The notes below the pieces were generated by a model. It made no database searches. It had not been told where the DNA came from and was given only the letters and a program-made list of their open reading frames with translations. Shown here one piece after another: positions 1 through 10,158 of a DNA stretch of 64,000 nucleotides. The number at the start of each line of letters is the position of its first letter. Position 1 is the first letter of the stretch. A program made the position numbers and the translations under genes. This DNA comes from Marinobacter antarcticus (lineage in GTDB: Bacteria > Pseudomonadota > Gammaproteobacteria > Pseudomonadales > Oleiphilaceae). The stretch covers positions 62,001 through 126,000 of the forward strand of contig NZ_FRAQ01000003.1 of the NCBI RefSeq assembly GCF_900142385.1, read 5' to 3'.

Positions 1-1
1 A

Positions 2-712
2 ACCACCGAACGGGCAGCTGTCGGCGAATTGATTACCATGCCGGATTACGTGGATGTGATTGTGCCCAGAGGAGGAAAGGGGTTGATTGAACGAATCAGC
101 CGGGACGCGCGGGTGCCGGTTATCAAGCATCTTGATGGCGTGTGTCATGTTTATATCGACAGCCATGCCGATCCGGAAAAGGCATTGAGCGTCGCTGTTA
201 ATGCCAAAACTCACCGCTACGGCACCTGCAACACTATGGAAACTCTTTTGGTAGACAAGGAAATCGCAGCTGACATGCTGCCGTTGCTGGGCTCGGCTTT
301 TATTGAAAAGGGTGTTGAGCTGCGTGGGTGCGAGCAGACCCGGGAAGTTCTTACAGATATAAAAGCTGCCACGGAAGCAGACTGGGAGGAAGAGTACCTG
401 GCTCCCGTGCTTGCCATTCGCGTGGTGGATGGGCTGGATGGAGCCATCGAGCACATCAACCGTTACAGTTCCCAGCATACAGACAGCATTATCACGGAGA
501 ACTACACCCGTGCCCGGCGCTTTATCACAGAAGTGGATTCGAGTTCGGTGATGGTCAATGCCTCCACTCGCCTTGCTGATGGCTTCGAGTATGGCCTGGG
601 CGCCGAGATTGGTATCTCCACAGACAAAATACACGCTCGTGGCCCGGTCGGGCTCGAGGGGCTGACCTCACAGAAATACGTGGTGTTTGGCGATGGTCAC
701 ATCCGGGCCTGA
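2..712 (+). CDS. proA: Gamma-glutamyl phosphate reductase, C-terminal part
   Basis: This is the 3' portion of glutamate-5-semialdehyde dehydrogenase, the NADPH enzyme that reduces gamma-glutamyl phosphate in proline synthesis. The reading frame is open from the first bases of the window, so the start lies upstream. Visible family features are [16 protein letters not shown] near the window edge, then [11 protein letters not shown], the catalytic-Cys neighbourhood [11 protein letters not shown] (Cys in GTCN), and the late [21 protein letters not shown] block. About 236 codons are present of a usual ~420. Its TGA overlaps the nadD ATG by one base, which suggests translational coupling with the following NAD and ribosome genes. 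Confidence 0.95.
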   Translation, partial: TTERAAVGELITMPDYVDVIVPRGGKGLIERISRDARVPVIKHLDGVCHVYIDSHADPEKALSVAVNAKTHRYGTCNTMETLLVDKEIAADMLPLLGSAFIEKGVELRGCEQTREVLTDIKAATEADWEEEYLAPVLAIRVVDGLDGAIEHINRYSSQHTDSIITENYTRARRFITEVDSSSVMVNASTRLADGFEYGLGAEIGISTDKIHARGPVGLEGLTSQKYVVFGDGHIRA

Positions 713-1368
713 TGCCGATGCATGTGATTTATGGCGGTACCTTCGACCCGGTGCACCATGGCCACCTGCGCCTTGCGCTGGAGGTCAGTGAGCGGCTCGG
801 AAACGTGCCTGTTAATCTCGTGCCCTGTCATATCCCGCCTCACCGGGGTGAGACCGGGGCAACGGCGGCGCAACGGCTGCGCCTGCTGGAGCTGGCGATA
901 GCCGGTGAACCATGCCTGCAAATTGACGACCGCGAACTTCGTAGAGAAGGCGCATCCTATACCGCAGATACTCTGCGCCAGCTGCGTAACGAGCTGGGCG
1001 CAGATGCGCCACTGGTGATGGTGGTAGGCACGGACGCATTTGCCGGCTTTGACCGCTGGCAGGAGTGGCAGCAGATTCCAGGCCTTGCCCACATTATTGT
1101 TGTGCGGCGCCCCGGCACTGCGCTGGATCGGGAAAGTGAGCCGGCCCGTTTGCTGGCAGAACGCGGCGTTGAGAGCGCCGATGCCCTTTGTGGCCAAGCA
1201 TCAGGGCGTGTTCTGGAACTTGATCCACCCTGGCTGGATATCTCCGCAACCGGCATCCGCGAGCGTATTGGAGGCGGCCAGTCACCTCGTTATCTGGTTC
1301 CCGATGCGGTCTGGGCGGAGATTCAGCGAATGGGGCTTTATGGAGCATGCCCAGTGAACAACTTTTAG
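712..1368 (+). CDS. nadD: Nicotinate-nucleotide adenylyltransferase
   Basis: NadD adenylates nicotinate mononucleotide to deamido-NAD in NAD biosynthesis. The nucleotidyltransferase signature [12 protein letters not shown] is at residues 8-19, and the second signature [10 protein letters not shown] is near residue 180, where the phosphate-binding Ser/Thr/Arg lie. The length of 218 aa is normal. The ATG overlaps the proA stop by one base, an arrangement conserved in pseudomonad-type genomes, and rsfS follows after about 60 bp. Confidence 0.95.
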   Translation: MPMHVIYGGTFDPVHHGHLRLALEVSERLGNVPVNLVPCHIPPHRGETGATAAQRLRLLELAIAGEPCLQIDDRELRREGASYTADTLRQLRNELGADAPLVMVVGTDAFAGFDRWQEWQQIPGLAHIIVVRRPGTALDRESEPARLLAERGVESADALCGQASGRVLELDPPWLDISATGIRERIGGGQSPRYLVPDAVWAEIQRMGLYGACPVNNF

Positions 1369-1432
1369 TGTTACAATCGCATTTGAATATGACTTTTCGG
1401 GTGGCCATTCCGGCCGGCACCCGGACAACAGG

Positions 1433-1789
1433 GTGATTATGCAGGCAGAGCAACTCAAAGATCTGATAGTGCACGCACTTGAAGATGTGAAAGCACAGGA
1501 CATCAGTGTTATTGATGTACGGGATCGCACCAGCGTTACCGACTATATGGTTCTGGCATCCGGAACATCCAATCGCCACGTTAGATCCCTTGCGGATTCC
1601 GTTGCCACTGACGCCAAAGAGCAAGGTGTTCGAGTAGGTAATGTGGAAGGTGGCGGCGGCAGCGACTGGATTCTGGTGGATATGGGCGATGTCGTTGTTC
1701 ATGTAATGATGCCGGCAACCCGTGAGTTTTACGATCTGGAGCGCTTCTGGCGCGATGCACCGGAAGTCGGTGCTGCGGGCAGCGAGTAA
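1433..1789 (+). CDS. rsfS: Ribosomal silencing factor RsfS
   Basis: RsfS (YbeB/Iojap family) binds ribosomal protein L14 and blocks subunit joining under starvation. Family features are the [18 protein letters not shown] region and the [14 protein letters not shown] strand, followed by [10 protein letters not shown] near the end. It has 118 aa, a typical size. The frame opens with GTG at 1433, and an ATG two codons later (1439) is an equally possible start. It sits two bases before rlmH, so the two are almost certainly co-translated. Confidence 0.93.
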   Translation: MIMQAEQLKDLIVHALEDVKAQDISVIDVRDRTSVTDYMVLASGTSNRHVRSLADSVATDAKEQGVRVGNVEGGGGSDWILVDMGDVVVHVMMPATREFYDLERFWRDAPEVGAAGSE

Positions 1790-1791
1790 TC

Positions 1792-2262
1792 ATGCGCTTG
1801 CGCCTGATCTGTGTGGGGCAGAAAATGCCCGACTGGGTCAGTAAGGGCTACGACGATTACGCGCGTCGTATGCCCCCGGAAATGCCTCTTGAGCTGGTAG
1901 AGATTGCCATGCCCCATCGTGGTAAAAACCCCGACATTCCGAGGCTGATGCAGCGCGAGAGCGAGGCAGTACTGGCGGCTGCAGGTTCCAGAGACAGAGT
2001 CGTCGCGCTAGAGGTGACTGGTCGCCCCTGGTCTACTGAAAAGCTGGCGAGCCAGCTCGAAAGCTGGCAGCAAGACGGGCGGGACGTGAGTTTTCTGGTA
2101 GGAGGTCCTGACGGTTTGGCCGAGCCTTGTCGCCAGCGTGCAGACCAACAGTGGTCGCTTTCTCCTCTCACCCTGCCTCATCCTCTGGTGCGCATCCTGC
2201 TAGCGGAACAGCTGTACAGAGCCTGGTCGATTACCCGTAACCACCCGTACCACCGGGCCTAG
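1792..2262 (+). CDS. rlmH: 23S rRNA pseudouridine-1915 N3-methyltransferase
   Basis: RlmH is a SPOUT-class methyltransferase that methylates pseudouridine 1915 in helix 69 of 23S rRNA. The SAM-binding knot is visible as FLVGGPDGL near residues 100-108, and the C-terminus [20 protein letters not shown] is the family hallmark. It has 156 aa, as usual. It lies between rsfS and mrdA with very short gaps, the conserved cell-wall/ribosome operon. Confidence 0.95.
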   Translation: MRLRLICVGQKMPDWVSKGYDDYARRMPPEMPLELVEIAMPHRGKNPDIPRLMQRESEAVLAAAGSRDRVVALEVTGRPWSTEKLASQLESWQQDGRDVSFLVGGPDGLAEPCRQRADQQWSLSPLTLPHPLVRILLAEQLYRAWSITRNHPYHRA

Positions 2263-2271
2263 GAAGCATCC

Positions 2272-4170
2272 ATGCCGTGGGGTGAATTCAAGGATACTGC
2301 CGCCGAACGCAGGCTGTTCCAGCGTCGCGCCACCGTTATGCTGGTGTTCGTGTTCCTGCTCCTTGCAGGGCTTGTAGCGCGTATGTATCAGCTCCAGGTG
2401 GTAGAGCACGACATTTACACCACTCTCTCCGATAAAAACCGCGTGCAGGTTCAGTCTGTACCGCCTCCGCGCGGGCTCGTTTACGATCGCAACCACATAT
2501 TACTGGCGGAAAACCGGCCTGTGTTCAGTGTGACCGTTGTACCGGAGCGGGTTGGTGGCATGGAAGCGACGCTGGAGCAGCTGGTCGGAATTCTGGATGT
2601 TTCCGACGAGGATATGGAGCGGTTCCAGCGCCGCCTTCGAGAGCCCCGGCGGCCCTTTCAGGAGATTCCACTGCGTTACGATCTGACCGAAGACGAGATT
2701 GCTCGCCTGGCGGTGCATCGGCACGAATTGCCCGGCGTGGAAGTGGAGGCAGAACTGGTTCGGTATTACCCGCACAGCGAGCTGACGGCTCATGCGTTGG
2801 GCTTTGTCGGCCGTATTAACCGCGATGAGCTGCAGCGGATTGATCCGGTCAACTACGCGGGCACCAACTACATTGGAAAATCCGGTGTCGAACGGTTCTA
2901 TGAAGAGCTGCTGCATGGAAAGGTTGGCTATCAGCACGTAGAAACCAACGCGCGAGGCCGCACCTTGAGAGTTCTGGAACGGGAAAACCCGGTGCCGGGT
3001 GAGGATCTGCAGCTGCATATCGACCTGCGGCTGCAGAGCCGGGCATACGAGCTTCTCGATGGCCGCAGGGGCGCTATCGTCGCCATCGAGCCTGCAACAG
3101 GCGGGATACTGGCGCTTGCCAGCGTGCCAGGGTTTGATGCAAACAAGTTTGTTACCGGTATCAGCGTGGCGGACTATGCCGAGTTGAGGGACAGCAAGGA
3201 CAAACCTCTGTTCAACCGGGCTCTGCGTGGGCAATACCCTCCCGGCTCCACGCTCAAGCCCATGTTAGCAATTGCGGCGCTTGATAGTGGTGCTGTTACG
3301 AGGGATCACACCATCTGGGATCCCGGGTACTTCCAGTTCAACACTTCTGGCCGTCGTTACAGGGACTGGAAGCGAGGGGGACACGGTTGGGTTGATCTTA
3401 CCTATGCAATGGCTCAGTCCTGTGATGTCTATTTCTATGAAGCTGCTGTGGAAATGGGCGTGGATACCATGCACAGCTATTTGTCCCGCTTCGGTTTTGG
3501 CGAAGATGCGACTCTGGATGTGTCCGGGGCTCTTAGCGGCCTTCTGCCATCCCGGGACTGGAAGCGGGCAATGCGTAATGAGCCTTGGTATCCGGGCGAC
3601 TCTGTCAACCTGGGCATCGGTCAGGGTTTTATGCTCGCGACGCCTTTGCAGCTCGCCACGGCCACAGCGTTGATTGCCAATCGCGGGGAGTGGGTTGAAC
3701 CGAGATTACTGAGAGATATCCTGGGAGACAGGTCGGTCGAAGAGTTCCTGCCGAATGAAACCCATGAGCCGTTGAAACTTAAAGACACAAGCGATTGGGA
3801 GTTCATAGCGGACGCCATGGCGGAAGTGATGCATGGGGCTAAAGGCACTGCCCGCGCTGCTGGCCGGGGAGCTTCTTACCGGATGGCCGGGAAGACCGGC
3901 ACGGCCCAAGTGTTCAGCCTGGCAGAAGATGAAGAGTACGATGCCGAAGAGATCCGGGAGCGGTTGCGCGATCATGCCATGTTTGTCGGCTTTGCGCCTT
4001 TGAAAAATCCGCAGATTGCCGTTGCCGTGATTGTTGAGAACGGAGGCGGTGGCAGTAGTACCGCTGCACCCGTTGCCCGGGCCCTGTTCGATGCCTGGTT
4101 GCTGGAGTTTTCTGCGACCGGCGACGGCGCGCTGGTCAGCAAAACCGATTCTGAAAACGAGGTGCGTTAA
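2272..4170 (+). CDS. mrdA: Penicillin-binding protein 2, peptidoglycan transpeptidase
   Basis: PBP2 is the class B transpeptidase of the Rod elongasome, anchored in the inner membrane. One N-terminal membrane segment (about residues 20-40) precedes the dimerisation domain. The transpeptidase motifs follow: STLK with nucleophile Ser326, SCD at 383-385, and KTGTAQ near 541. The protein has 632 aa, normal for PBP2. Its TAA overlaps the rodA ATG by one base, which fits the obligate PBP2-RodA pairing. Confidence 0.96.
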   Translation: MPWGEFKDTAAERRLFQRRATVMLVFVFLLLAGLVARMYQLQVVEHDIYTTLSDKNRVQVQSVPPPRGLVYDRNHILLAENRPVFSVTVVPERVGGMEATLEQLVGILDVSDEDMERFQRRLREPRRPFQEIPLRYDLTEDEIARLAVHRHELPGVEVEAELVRYYPHSELTAHALGFVGRINRDELQRIDPVNYAGTNYIGKSGVERFYEELLHGKVGYQHVETNARGRTLRVLERENPVPGEDLQLHIDLRLQSRAYELLDGRRGAIVAIEPATGGILALASVPGFDANKFVTGISVADYAELRDSKDKPLFNRALRGQYPPGSTLKPMLAIAALDSGAVTRDHTIWDPGYFQFNTSGRRYRDWKRGGHGWVDLTYAMAQSCDVYFYEAAVEMGVDTMHSYLSRFGFGEDATLDVSGALSGLLPSRDWKRAMRNEPWYPGDSVNLGIGQGFMLATPLQLATATALIANRGEWVEPRLLRDILGDRSVEEFLPNETHEPLKLKDTSDWEFIADAMAEVMHGAKGTARAAGRGASYRMAGKTGTAQVFSLAEDEEYDAEEIRERLRDHAMFVGFAPLKNPQIAVAVIVENGGGGSSTAAPVARALFDAWLLEFSATGDGALVSKTDSENEVR

Positions 4171-5312
4171 TGGCCGCCCGGGGAGTACTTGACTCAACTG
4201 CCAGCAATCCTCTTGGGCGTCCGAGAGGCATCTGGTCGGTTCTGCATCTGGATCCGATTCTGCTTTTTCTGCTTCTGGTGCTGATCTCTGGCGGGCTGTT
4301 CGTGCTTTACAGTGGCGCAGATCGCAACCTTGATGTGGTCAAGGCGCAAGGTTTGCGCTTTGGTATTGCCTTTGTTGTGATGCTGGTTTTCGCCCAGCTC
4401 GATCCCTCAGTATTCCGGCGCTGGGCGCCCTGGCTCTATGGTTTGGGGTTGGTGGCGCTGATTGCTGTAATTTTTGTCGGTATCGGAGCTAAAGGTGCGC
4501 AGCGCTGGCTGGCGCTGCCGGGGCTGCCCAGGTTTCAGCCATCAGAACTGATGAAACTGGTCGTGCCCATGATGGCCGCCTGGTATCTGTCGCGGCATTT
4601 CTTGCCGCCAAGGCTATCTCGTATCGGTGTGGGCCTGGCGATTGTGCTGCTCCCCATGGTGCTGATCGTGAAACAGCCGGATCTCGGAACGTCGCTTCTG
4701 GTGGGTATGGCAGGACTGTTTGTGGTGTTTTTTGCAGGCATGAGCTGGAAACTGATCAGTGCGTTTGTTGTTATGGTTTCAGTAGCCGCACCGGTGATGT
4801 GGTTTTTTGGAATGCGCGACTACCAGAAGCAGCGTGTACTGACACTGCTGGATCCCCAGAGTGACCCTCTGGGCGCTGGCTGGAATATTATCCAGTCGAA
4901 AACCGCCATTGGCTCCGGCGGCTTCGATGGCAAAGGTTGGCTTCAGGGTACCCAGTCGCATCTGGAATTTCTTCCTGAGAGCCACACGGATTTTATTGTA
5001 GCCGTACTGGCGGAGGAGTTCGGATTTATCGGAATTCTGATACTGCTCAGCGTCTACTTTCTGATTATTCTGCGGTGCCTCTACATTGCGGTGACCGCCC
5101 AGGATTCATTCAGCCGGCTGGTAGCGGGTGCGCTGACCATGACCTTTTTCATCTATGTGTTTGTAAATGTTGGCATGGTGAGCGGTCTGCTACCCGTGGT
5201 GGGGGTGCCCTTGCCCCTGATTTCCTACGGCGGCACCTCAACCGTCACGCTGATGGCGGCGTTTGGCATTCTGATGTCGATACAGACCCATCGCAGGATG
5301 ATCACGGCCTGA
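4170..5312 (+). CDS. rodA: Peptidoglycan glycosyltransferase RodA
   Basis: RodA is the SEDS-family polymerase that partners PBP2 in cell-wall elongation. The 380-aa protein is almost entirely hydrophobic, with about ten membrane segments. It shows the SEDS signatures RWLALPGLPRFQPSELMK (about residues 112-129) and, late, PVVGVPLPLISYGGTS. The catalytic Asp loop lies in the SHTDFIVAVLAEEFG region. The gene is fused head to tail with mrdA by a one-base overlap, and rlpA follows after about 100 bp. Confidence 0.96.
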   Translation: MAARGVLDSTASNPLGRPRGIWSVLHLDPILLFLLLVLISGGLFVLYSGADRNLDVVKAQGLRFGIAFVVMLVFAQLDPSVFRRWAPWLYGLGLVALIAVIFVGIGAKGAQRWLALPGLPRFQPSELMKLVVPMMAAWYLSRHFLPPRLSRIGVGLAIVLLPMVLIVKQPDLGTSLLVGMAGLFVVFFAGMSWKLISAFVVMVSVAAPVMWFFGMRDYQKQRVLTLLDPQSDPLGAGWNIIQSKTAIGSGGFDGKGWLQGTQSHLEFLPESHTDFIVAVLAEEFGFIGILILLSVYFLIILRCLYIAVTAQDSFSRLVAGALTMTFFIYVFVNVGMVSGLLPVVGVPLPLISYGGTSTVTLMAAFGILMSIQTHRRMITA

Positions 5313-5413
5313 TGTCACGCCGGTAATGGTGATACCTGCAGGGAACCCGTTACAATGGTATATGTCGCGGCGTTTTTTATCTTGCGACACGTATTTCAGA
5401 GGACTTCCGGACA

Positions 5414-6325
5414 GTGATATCAAATCGTTTACGTTTATGGTCGGTGGTATCGACAGCTCTGGCACTGGCCGGCTGCGCTTCGGCACCGACTCCGGCCGGC
5501 ACCGATCATTCGTCACGTTATACGATTTCCCAGGACCGAGCGCCCAAGGGAAACTTTGATGCCTCCGGGTTGTCAGATGCCGTACCCGTTTATCAGGCGC
5601 CGGTCAGAGCCGGAAACAAATCGCCTTATACGGTTTGGGGCAAGCACTATTCAGTGTTGGGCAGCAACGATGGCTATGTTGCTCGTGGTACCGCAAGCTG
5701 GTACGGCGAGAAGTTTCATGGCCACAAGACGTCTAACGGCGAAACCTTCGACATGTATCAGATGTCAGCCGCTCATAAATCCCTGAGGATTCCGGGGTAC
5801 GCAAGAGTGACCAACCTGGATAATGGCCGTACAGTGGTTGTCCGGGTCAATGATCGGGGCCCGTTTCATGGCGACCGGCTGATTGATTTGTCCTATGCGG
5901 CGGCCAAGAAACTGGGTTACCAGTCGCACGGAACTGCCCGGGTAGAGGTAGCATCGATTACAGTAAAGCCGGATGGAAGTATGTTCATTGCGGGTCAGCC
6001 TTTTGCTCTCGATGGACAGTCGACAGTGCAGTCAGCTCCCGCAACGGAAAATGCTATCGCCGTAAATGATGGGCAGGGTGCCAGCGGCGGGCTGTTTGTT
6101 CAGCTTGGTTCGTTCAGCAGTCGTGACCCTGCAGAGAAATTGCAGATTCGCGCCAAGAGCTTACTCAGCAACCCTGTGCGGGTGCGTGCTATAGATACCG
6201 CCTCCGGGCGTTTTCACCGGGTACAGGTTGGCCCTTTTCAGGACGAAGGTAGTGCGAGAAAGACCCAGAGCCTGCTGGAAGCAAGAGGGTTTTTGCAGTC
6301 AATTGTGCTGACCGATTCTCACTGA
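5414..6325 (+). CDS. rlpA: RlpA-family septal lytic transglycosylase lipoprotein
   Basis: RlpA cleaves denuded glycan strands at the septum and is outer-membrane anchored. The start is GTG at 5414, preceded by an AGAGGA ribosome site. A lipoprotein signal ends in LALAGC (lipid Cys near residue 21). The double-psi barrel domain (about 92-190) begins RGTASWYGEKFHGHKTSNGE and contains VRVNDRGPFHGDRLIDLSYAAA with the catalytic Asp. A SPOR domain at about 225-300 (GLFVQLGSFSSRDPAEKL) binds denuded peptidoglycan. It has 303 aa and sits between rodA and dacA. Confidence 0.93.
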   Translation: MISNRLRLWSVVSTALALAGCASAPTPAGTDHSSRYTISQDRAPKGNFDASGLSDAVPVYQAPVRAGNKSPYTVWGKHYSVLGSNDGYVARGTASWYGEKFHGHKTSNGETFDMYQMSAAHKSLRIPGYARVTNLDNGRTVVVRVNDRGPFHGDRLIDLSYAAAKKLGYQSHGTARVEVASITVKPDGSMFIAGQPFALDGQSTVQSAPATENAIAVNDGQGASGGLFVQLGSFSSRDPAEKLQIRAKSLLSNPVRVRAIDTASGRFHRVQVGPFQDEGSARKTQSLLEARGFLQSIVLTDSH

Positions 6326-6360
6326 GCGTCAGACCACACACAAAATACACTTAACGACGA

Positions 6361-7554
6361 ATGAATGGACCCATGGCATTAAAATCAGTTTTTCGCTCGC
6401 TCTCTTTTATTACTACGTCTCTCGCCTTTGTGTTGATGCTTTCGGTATCAGCCAAAGCCATGTCCCAGACTGTGCTGATTCCGTCTCCGCCACAGATTGC
6501 TGGCAGCTCCTACGTGCTTATGGATCCGAAAAGCGGTCGCATTATTATGGAGGAGAACAGTAACGAGAGGCTGCCGCCGGCCAGTCTGACCAAAATGATG
6601 ACGGCATACATTGTTGAGCGTGAGCTGGACGAGGGCCGGATCAATATGTCCGACATGGTTCCAATTAGCGTAAAGGCCTGGAAAACAGAAGGTTCCCGCA
6701 CATTTGTCAAAGAAGGCACCAGCGTCTCCGTAGAGGATCTCCTCAAAGGCGTTGTCATCCAGTCCGGCAATGATGCAACAGTTGCGCTGGCGGAGTTTGT
6801 TGCGGGCAGTGAGGGAGCGTTCGTTGATATTATGAATCAGCAGGCTCAGCTGCTTGGCATGAAGGATACCAACTTCGTGAATGCTACGGGTCTGCCCGCT
6901 ACCGATCACTTCTCCACCGCGTATGATCTTGCCGTTCTGGCGCGCGCGATTATTAATGATTACCCGGAGAATTATCCGATCTACGCGGAGAAGCACTTTA
7001 CTTACAACAATATTCGGCAGCCTAACCGCAACAGCTTGTTGTGGCGCGATGACAGTGTTGACGGCCTGAAAACCGGTCATACCGAAGAGGCCGGGTATTG
7101 CCTGGTTGCCTCCGCGAAACGCAACGACACCCGCTTTATTGCGACGGTAATGGGTACCAGCAGTTCACAGTCGCGGTCACAGGAAATTCAGAAAATGCTG
7201 AACTATGGGTTCCGCTACTTTGAGAGCGAGCGTTTGTTCCGCGCTGGCCAGGAGCTGATTGAAGCCAAGGTATGGGGCGGTCAGTCGGATAATCTATCTG
7301 TGGGTATGCTTGAAGATGCTTACGTGACCATTGCCCGCGGATCCCGTGACAGCCTGGAGTCCAGCGTGGATCTCGATGCGGTAATCAAGGCGCCGGTTCA
7401 GGCCGGCGATGAGCTCGGGCGAGTGAAGGTGTCGTTCAACGGTGAGGTACTGATAGATCAGCCGGTGCTCGCGCTGACTGACGTTCCCGAGGGTGGCCTG
7501 TTCAAGCGTGTTTGGGATGCCATCAAGCTGTTTTTTATTCAGCTATTTCAGTAA
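6361..7554 (+). CDS. dacA: D-alanyl-D-alanine carboxypeptidase (PBP5 type)
   Basis: This periplasmic DD-carboxypeptidase trims pentapeptide side chains of peptidoglycan. It has a signal peptide ending near AKAMSQ. The penicilloyl-serine motifs are SLTK (Ser75-Lys78), SGN (135-137) and KTG (237-239). The C-terminal PBP5 beta domain ends with an amphipathic anchor (WDAIKLFFIQLFQ). It has 397 aa, normal. The ATG at 6361 lacks a strong ribosome site, and an in-frame ATG at 6373 is an alternative. Confidence 0.95.
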   Translation: MNGPMALKSVFRSLSFITTSLAFVLMLSVSAKAMSQTVLIPSPPQIAGSSYVLMDPKSGRIIMEENSNERLPPASLTKMMTAYIVERELDEGRINMSDMVPISVKAWKTEGSRTFVKEGTSVSVEDLLKGVVIQSGNDATVALAEFVAGSEGAFVDIMNQQAQLLGMKDTNFVNATGLPATDHFSTAYDLAVLARAIINDYPENYPIYAEKHFTYNNIRQPNRNSLLWRDDSVDGLKTGHTEEAGYCLVASAKRNDTRFIATVMGTSSSQSRSQEIQKMLNYGFRYFESERLFRAGQELIEAKVWGGQSDNLSVGMLEDAYVTIARGSRDSLESSVDLDAVIKAPVQAGDELGRVKVSFNGEVLIDQPVLALTDVPEGGLFKRVWDAIKLFFIQLFQ

Positions 7555-7583
7555 GAGCGATTTGAGCCCGGGAGTAAAGCGGC

Positions 7584-7853
7584 ATGAGTGAGCCGAAAGC
7601 ACCAAAAATTGAGTTTCCCTGCGACTACGTCATTAAGGTGATAGGCGATTCTGCGCCGGATTTTACAGAGTTTGTGGTGGGGATTGTCGCTCAGCATGCT
7701 CCGGGAATCTGTGAAGAGGATGTTTCCGTCAAAGACAGCAGTAAGGGGCGGTTCTGCTCGGTTCAGCTGACCATCTTTGTGACCGGTGAGTCGCAATTAA
7801 CAGCTTTGTTCGTAGACCTTAAAGCCAGTGGCCGCGTACACATGGTGTTGTAA
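7584..7853 (+). CDS. YbeD/DUF493-family protein
   Basis: This small cytoplasmic protein of the UPF0250/YbeD family (89 aa) has an ACT-like fold and an unresolved function, and is often encoded between dacA and lipB. Visible family features are [14 protein letters not shown] at the start, the central Glu-rich segment, and the ending [11 protein letters not shown]. Context on both sides matches Escherichia coli (dacA-ybeD-lipB). lipB starts five bases later. Confidence 0.92.
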   Translation: MSEPKAPKIEFPCDYVIKVIGDSAPDFTEFVVGIVAQHAPGICEEDVSVKDSSKGRFCSVQLTIFVTGESQLTALFVDLKASGRVHMVL

Positions 7854-7858
7854 GCCTG

Positions 7859-8497
7859 ATGCCCGAACTGATTGTCAGATCATTGGGGCCGCAGCCCTAC
7901 CTGGAAACCTGGGAGGCTATGAAAAGCTTCACAGCGAATAGAGGTGATGGCACTAAAGACGAGCTCTGGTGCCTTGAGCACCCTCGGGTCTATACACAGG
8001 GACAGGCGGGCAAGGCCGAGCATATTCTGGCGCCCGGTGATATTCCGGTTATTCCGGTGGACCGGGGCGGGCAAGTAACCTACCACGGCCCAGGCCAGCT
8101 GGTGGTTTATCTGATGATCAACCTGTCTCGCCGCAAGATGGGGGTGAGAGCGCTGGTTGATGTGATTGAGCAGGCTATTGTTCGCACATTGGCCGAGCTC
8201 GGTATTATCGCCAAGCCCCGGCCTGATGCGCCGGGCGTGTACGTCGATGACGCGAAAATCGCCTCCCTCGGGTTGCGTGTGCGCCGTGGCTGTTCTTTCC
8301 ATGGCCTGGCGCTGAATGTCGCTATGGACATGGAGCCGTTTCTGAGAATTAATCCCTGTGGTTATGCCGGGCTGGCCATGTGCCAGGTCAGCGATTTTGT
8401 TGCCTCTGCATCCATCGATGGTATTGAAAAGCGTCTGGTTGCCCAGCTGGTTGCCGGCCTTGGTGATTCCGGGGTGGGGTATCGCCAGGGCTGGTAG
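7859..8497 (+). CDS. lipB: Octanoyl-[ACP]:protein N-octanoyltransferase
   Basis: LipB moves the octanoyl group from ACP to lipoyl domains, the first step of lipoate attachment. The signature [19 protein letters not shown] lies at about residues 38-56, [15 protein letters not shown] at about 71-85, the catalytic Lys in [13 protein letters not shown], and the catalytic Cys in [10 protein letters not shown]. It has 212 aa. Unlike in E. coli, lipA is not adjacent: it is at 30169-31209 on the other strand. Confidence 0.95.
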   Translation: MPELIVRSLGPQPYLETWEAMKSFTANRGDGTKDELWCLEHPRVYTQGQAGKAEHILAPGDIPVIPVDRGGQVTYHGPGQLVVYLMINLSRRKMGVRALVDVIEQAIVRTLAELGIIAKPRPDAPGVYVDDAKIASLGLRVRRGCSFHGLALNVAMDMEPFLRINPCGYAGLAMCQVSDFVASASIDGIEKRLVAQLVAGLGDSGVGYRQGW

Positions 8498-8712
8498 GAT
8501 AACGCCACTGCTTTGTGCTTCTGACCATAGCAAGTGTTAACACGCTGGAAGAGATCAATGGCCGCCAGGCCGAAAAATACAGGTCGAATCGGAGAGGTCT
8601 GGTGGTTACAGTATCCGTATAATGACAGGAGTCACCCACTGCTGTTACGTTTAAAGGATCAAATCAGAGATTCAATCAGGGTGGTTAAATCCTCCGATTC
8701 GGGCAGGTATGC

Positions 8713-10158
8713 ATGTCATCCAGACACTCAGGTAAATCAGTCTCCCGCATCAAGACAGGCAGCTTCGAACGCCGTCTGAGCCTTACCCGCGCTGGGCTCT
8801 TTGCCGGAACGCGTGTAGCCTCGCACATGGCCACCAACTGGTTCAGCAGCAAGGAAAATCGGGATAAGCGCCACCGCGCGATGCTGTCCAAGCAGGCGCG
8901 CCTGCTGGTGGGTGAGCTCGGCCAGCTGAAAGGCAGCGTGGTCAAAATTGGTCAGGTGATGGCGCTTTACGGCGAGCATTTCCTGCCTGAGGAAGTCACG
9001 GAGGCATTACACACTCTGGAAGATCAGACCACCTCCCTCGATTGGTCAGCCATCGAGCGTGTGCTCAAAGTGGAATTGGGTAACGAGCGGTTGGCAGAGT
9101 TGGACGTGGACCAGGAGCCTATCGGGGCGGCCTCCCTTGGTCAGGTACACCGGGCTTTGCGACGCAGCGATGGTCTGGAACTGGTACTCAAGGTTCAGTA
9201 TCCAGGTGTTGCAGATGCGGTAGACAGTGACCTGAATGCTGTAGCCCAGTTGCTCAGAGTGGCCCGTCTGGTGAGTTTCGGGCCTGAGTTTGAGAATTGG
9301 CTGGAAGAGGTCAGGCAGATGATGCACCGGGAAGTGGATTATCACCTGGAGGCGCGCACCACTGAGAAGTTCCGCCAGATGCTCGTTGATGACCCGCGTT
9401 TTGTGGTTCCCAGGGTGCTGCCGGAGTATTCCAGTGCACAGGTTATCGCCTCTACCTACGAACATGGCCATTCCGTCAGTTCCGAGCTGGTTCGGGAGCT
9501 GCCCCTCCAGCGCCGCAGCGCACTTGGAGAAGCCTCGCTTGAGCTTTTCTTCAGGGAACTGTTCGTATGGGGTGAGATCCAGACCGACCCCAACTTTGGT
9601 AACTATCGTATTCGCATTGCCGGAGAAAACGGTGAGGGCGTTGAGTATGATCGCATCGTTCTGCTGGATTTTGGCGCAGTGCAGTCGTACTCGAGGGAGT
9701 TTCTCGACCCTGTCATCCAGATGATCCAGGCCTCTTACGAAGACGATCTTGATGCTGTGATTGATGGAGGCATAAAGCTTCGCTTCATGAGTACAGACTG
9801 GCCTAAGGAAGTGTTGGAGACGTTTGGCCAGGTTTGTATGTCTGTTCTGGAGCCGTTGTCCAGTGATCACGAAAGCTGGCCGGACAATGCCGTTAACAGC
9901 AAAGGCCAGTACCGTTGGAAGCAAAGCGACCTGCCATCACGAGTTGCGCGGCAGGCGGCGCGGTCGGCTATAAGCCGTTACTTCCGGGTGCCGCCCAGTG
10001 AGTTTGTATTTCTTAATCGTAAGTTGATCGGGGTGTATACCTTTATTGCCGTGCTGCATTCTGAATTTAACGGCGAGACGTTGTTGCGCAAATACCTTTA
10101 CGGCGAGGGCGATGGCACGCCCGACGCTTCGGCGACCAGCCAGATCACAAAGGCGTAA
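8713..10158 (+). CDS. ABC1/UbiB-family atypical kinase
   Basis: This protein of the ABC1/AarF/UbiB family has 481 aa. It carries the family's KxGQ motif (VVKIGQVMALYG, about residues 76-87), the Ala-rich loop PIGAASLGQVHRA (about 135-147), the Lys strand LVLKVQYPG, and the divalent-ion Asp in IVLLDFGAVQ. UbiB members support coenzyme Q synthesis, but this copy lacks the hydrophobic tail of UbiB and is not beside other ubi genes, so its target is unknown. Its 3' end overlaps the opposite-strand YqaA-like gene by about 60 bp. Confidence 0.85.
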   Translation: MSSRHSGKSVSRIKTGSFERRLSLTRAGLFAGTRVASHMATNWFSSKENRDKRHRAMLSKQARLLVGELGQLKGSVVKIGQVMALYGEHFLPEEVTEALHTLEDQTTSLDWSAIERVLKVELGNERLAELDVDQEPIGAASLGQVHRALRRSDGLELVLKVQYPGVADAVDSDLNAVAQLLRVARLVSFGPEFENWLEEVRQMMHREVDYHLEARTTEKFRQMLVDDPRFVVPRVLPEYSSAQVIASTYEHGHSVSSELVRELPLQRRSALGEASLELFFRELFVWGEIQTDPNFGNYRIRIAGENGEGVEYDRIVLLDFGAVQSYSREFLDPVIQMIQASYEDDLDAVIDGGIKLRFMSTDWPKEVLETFGQVCMSVLEPLSSDHESWPDNAVNSKGQYRWKQSDLPSRVARQAARSAISRYFRVPPSEFVFLNRKLIGVYTFIAVLHSEFNGETLLRKYLYGEGDGTPDASATSQITKA

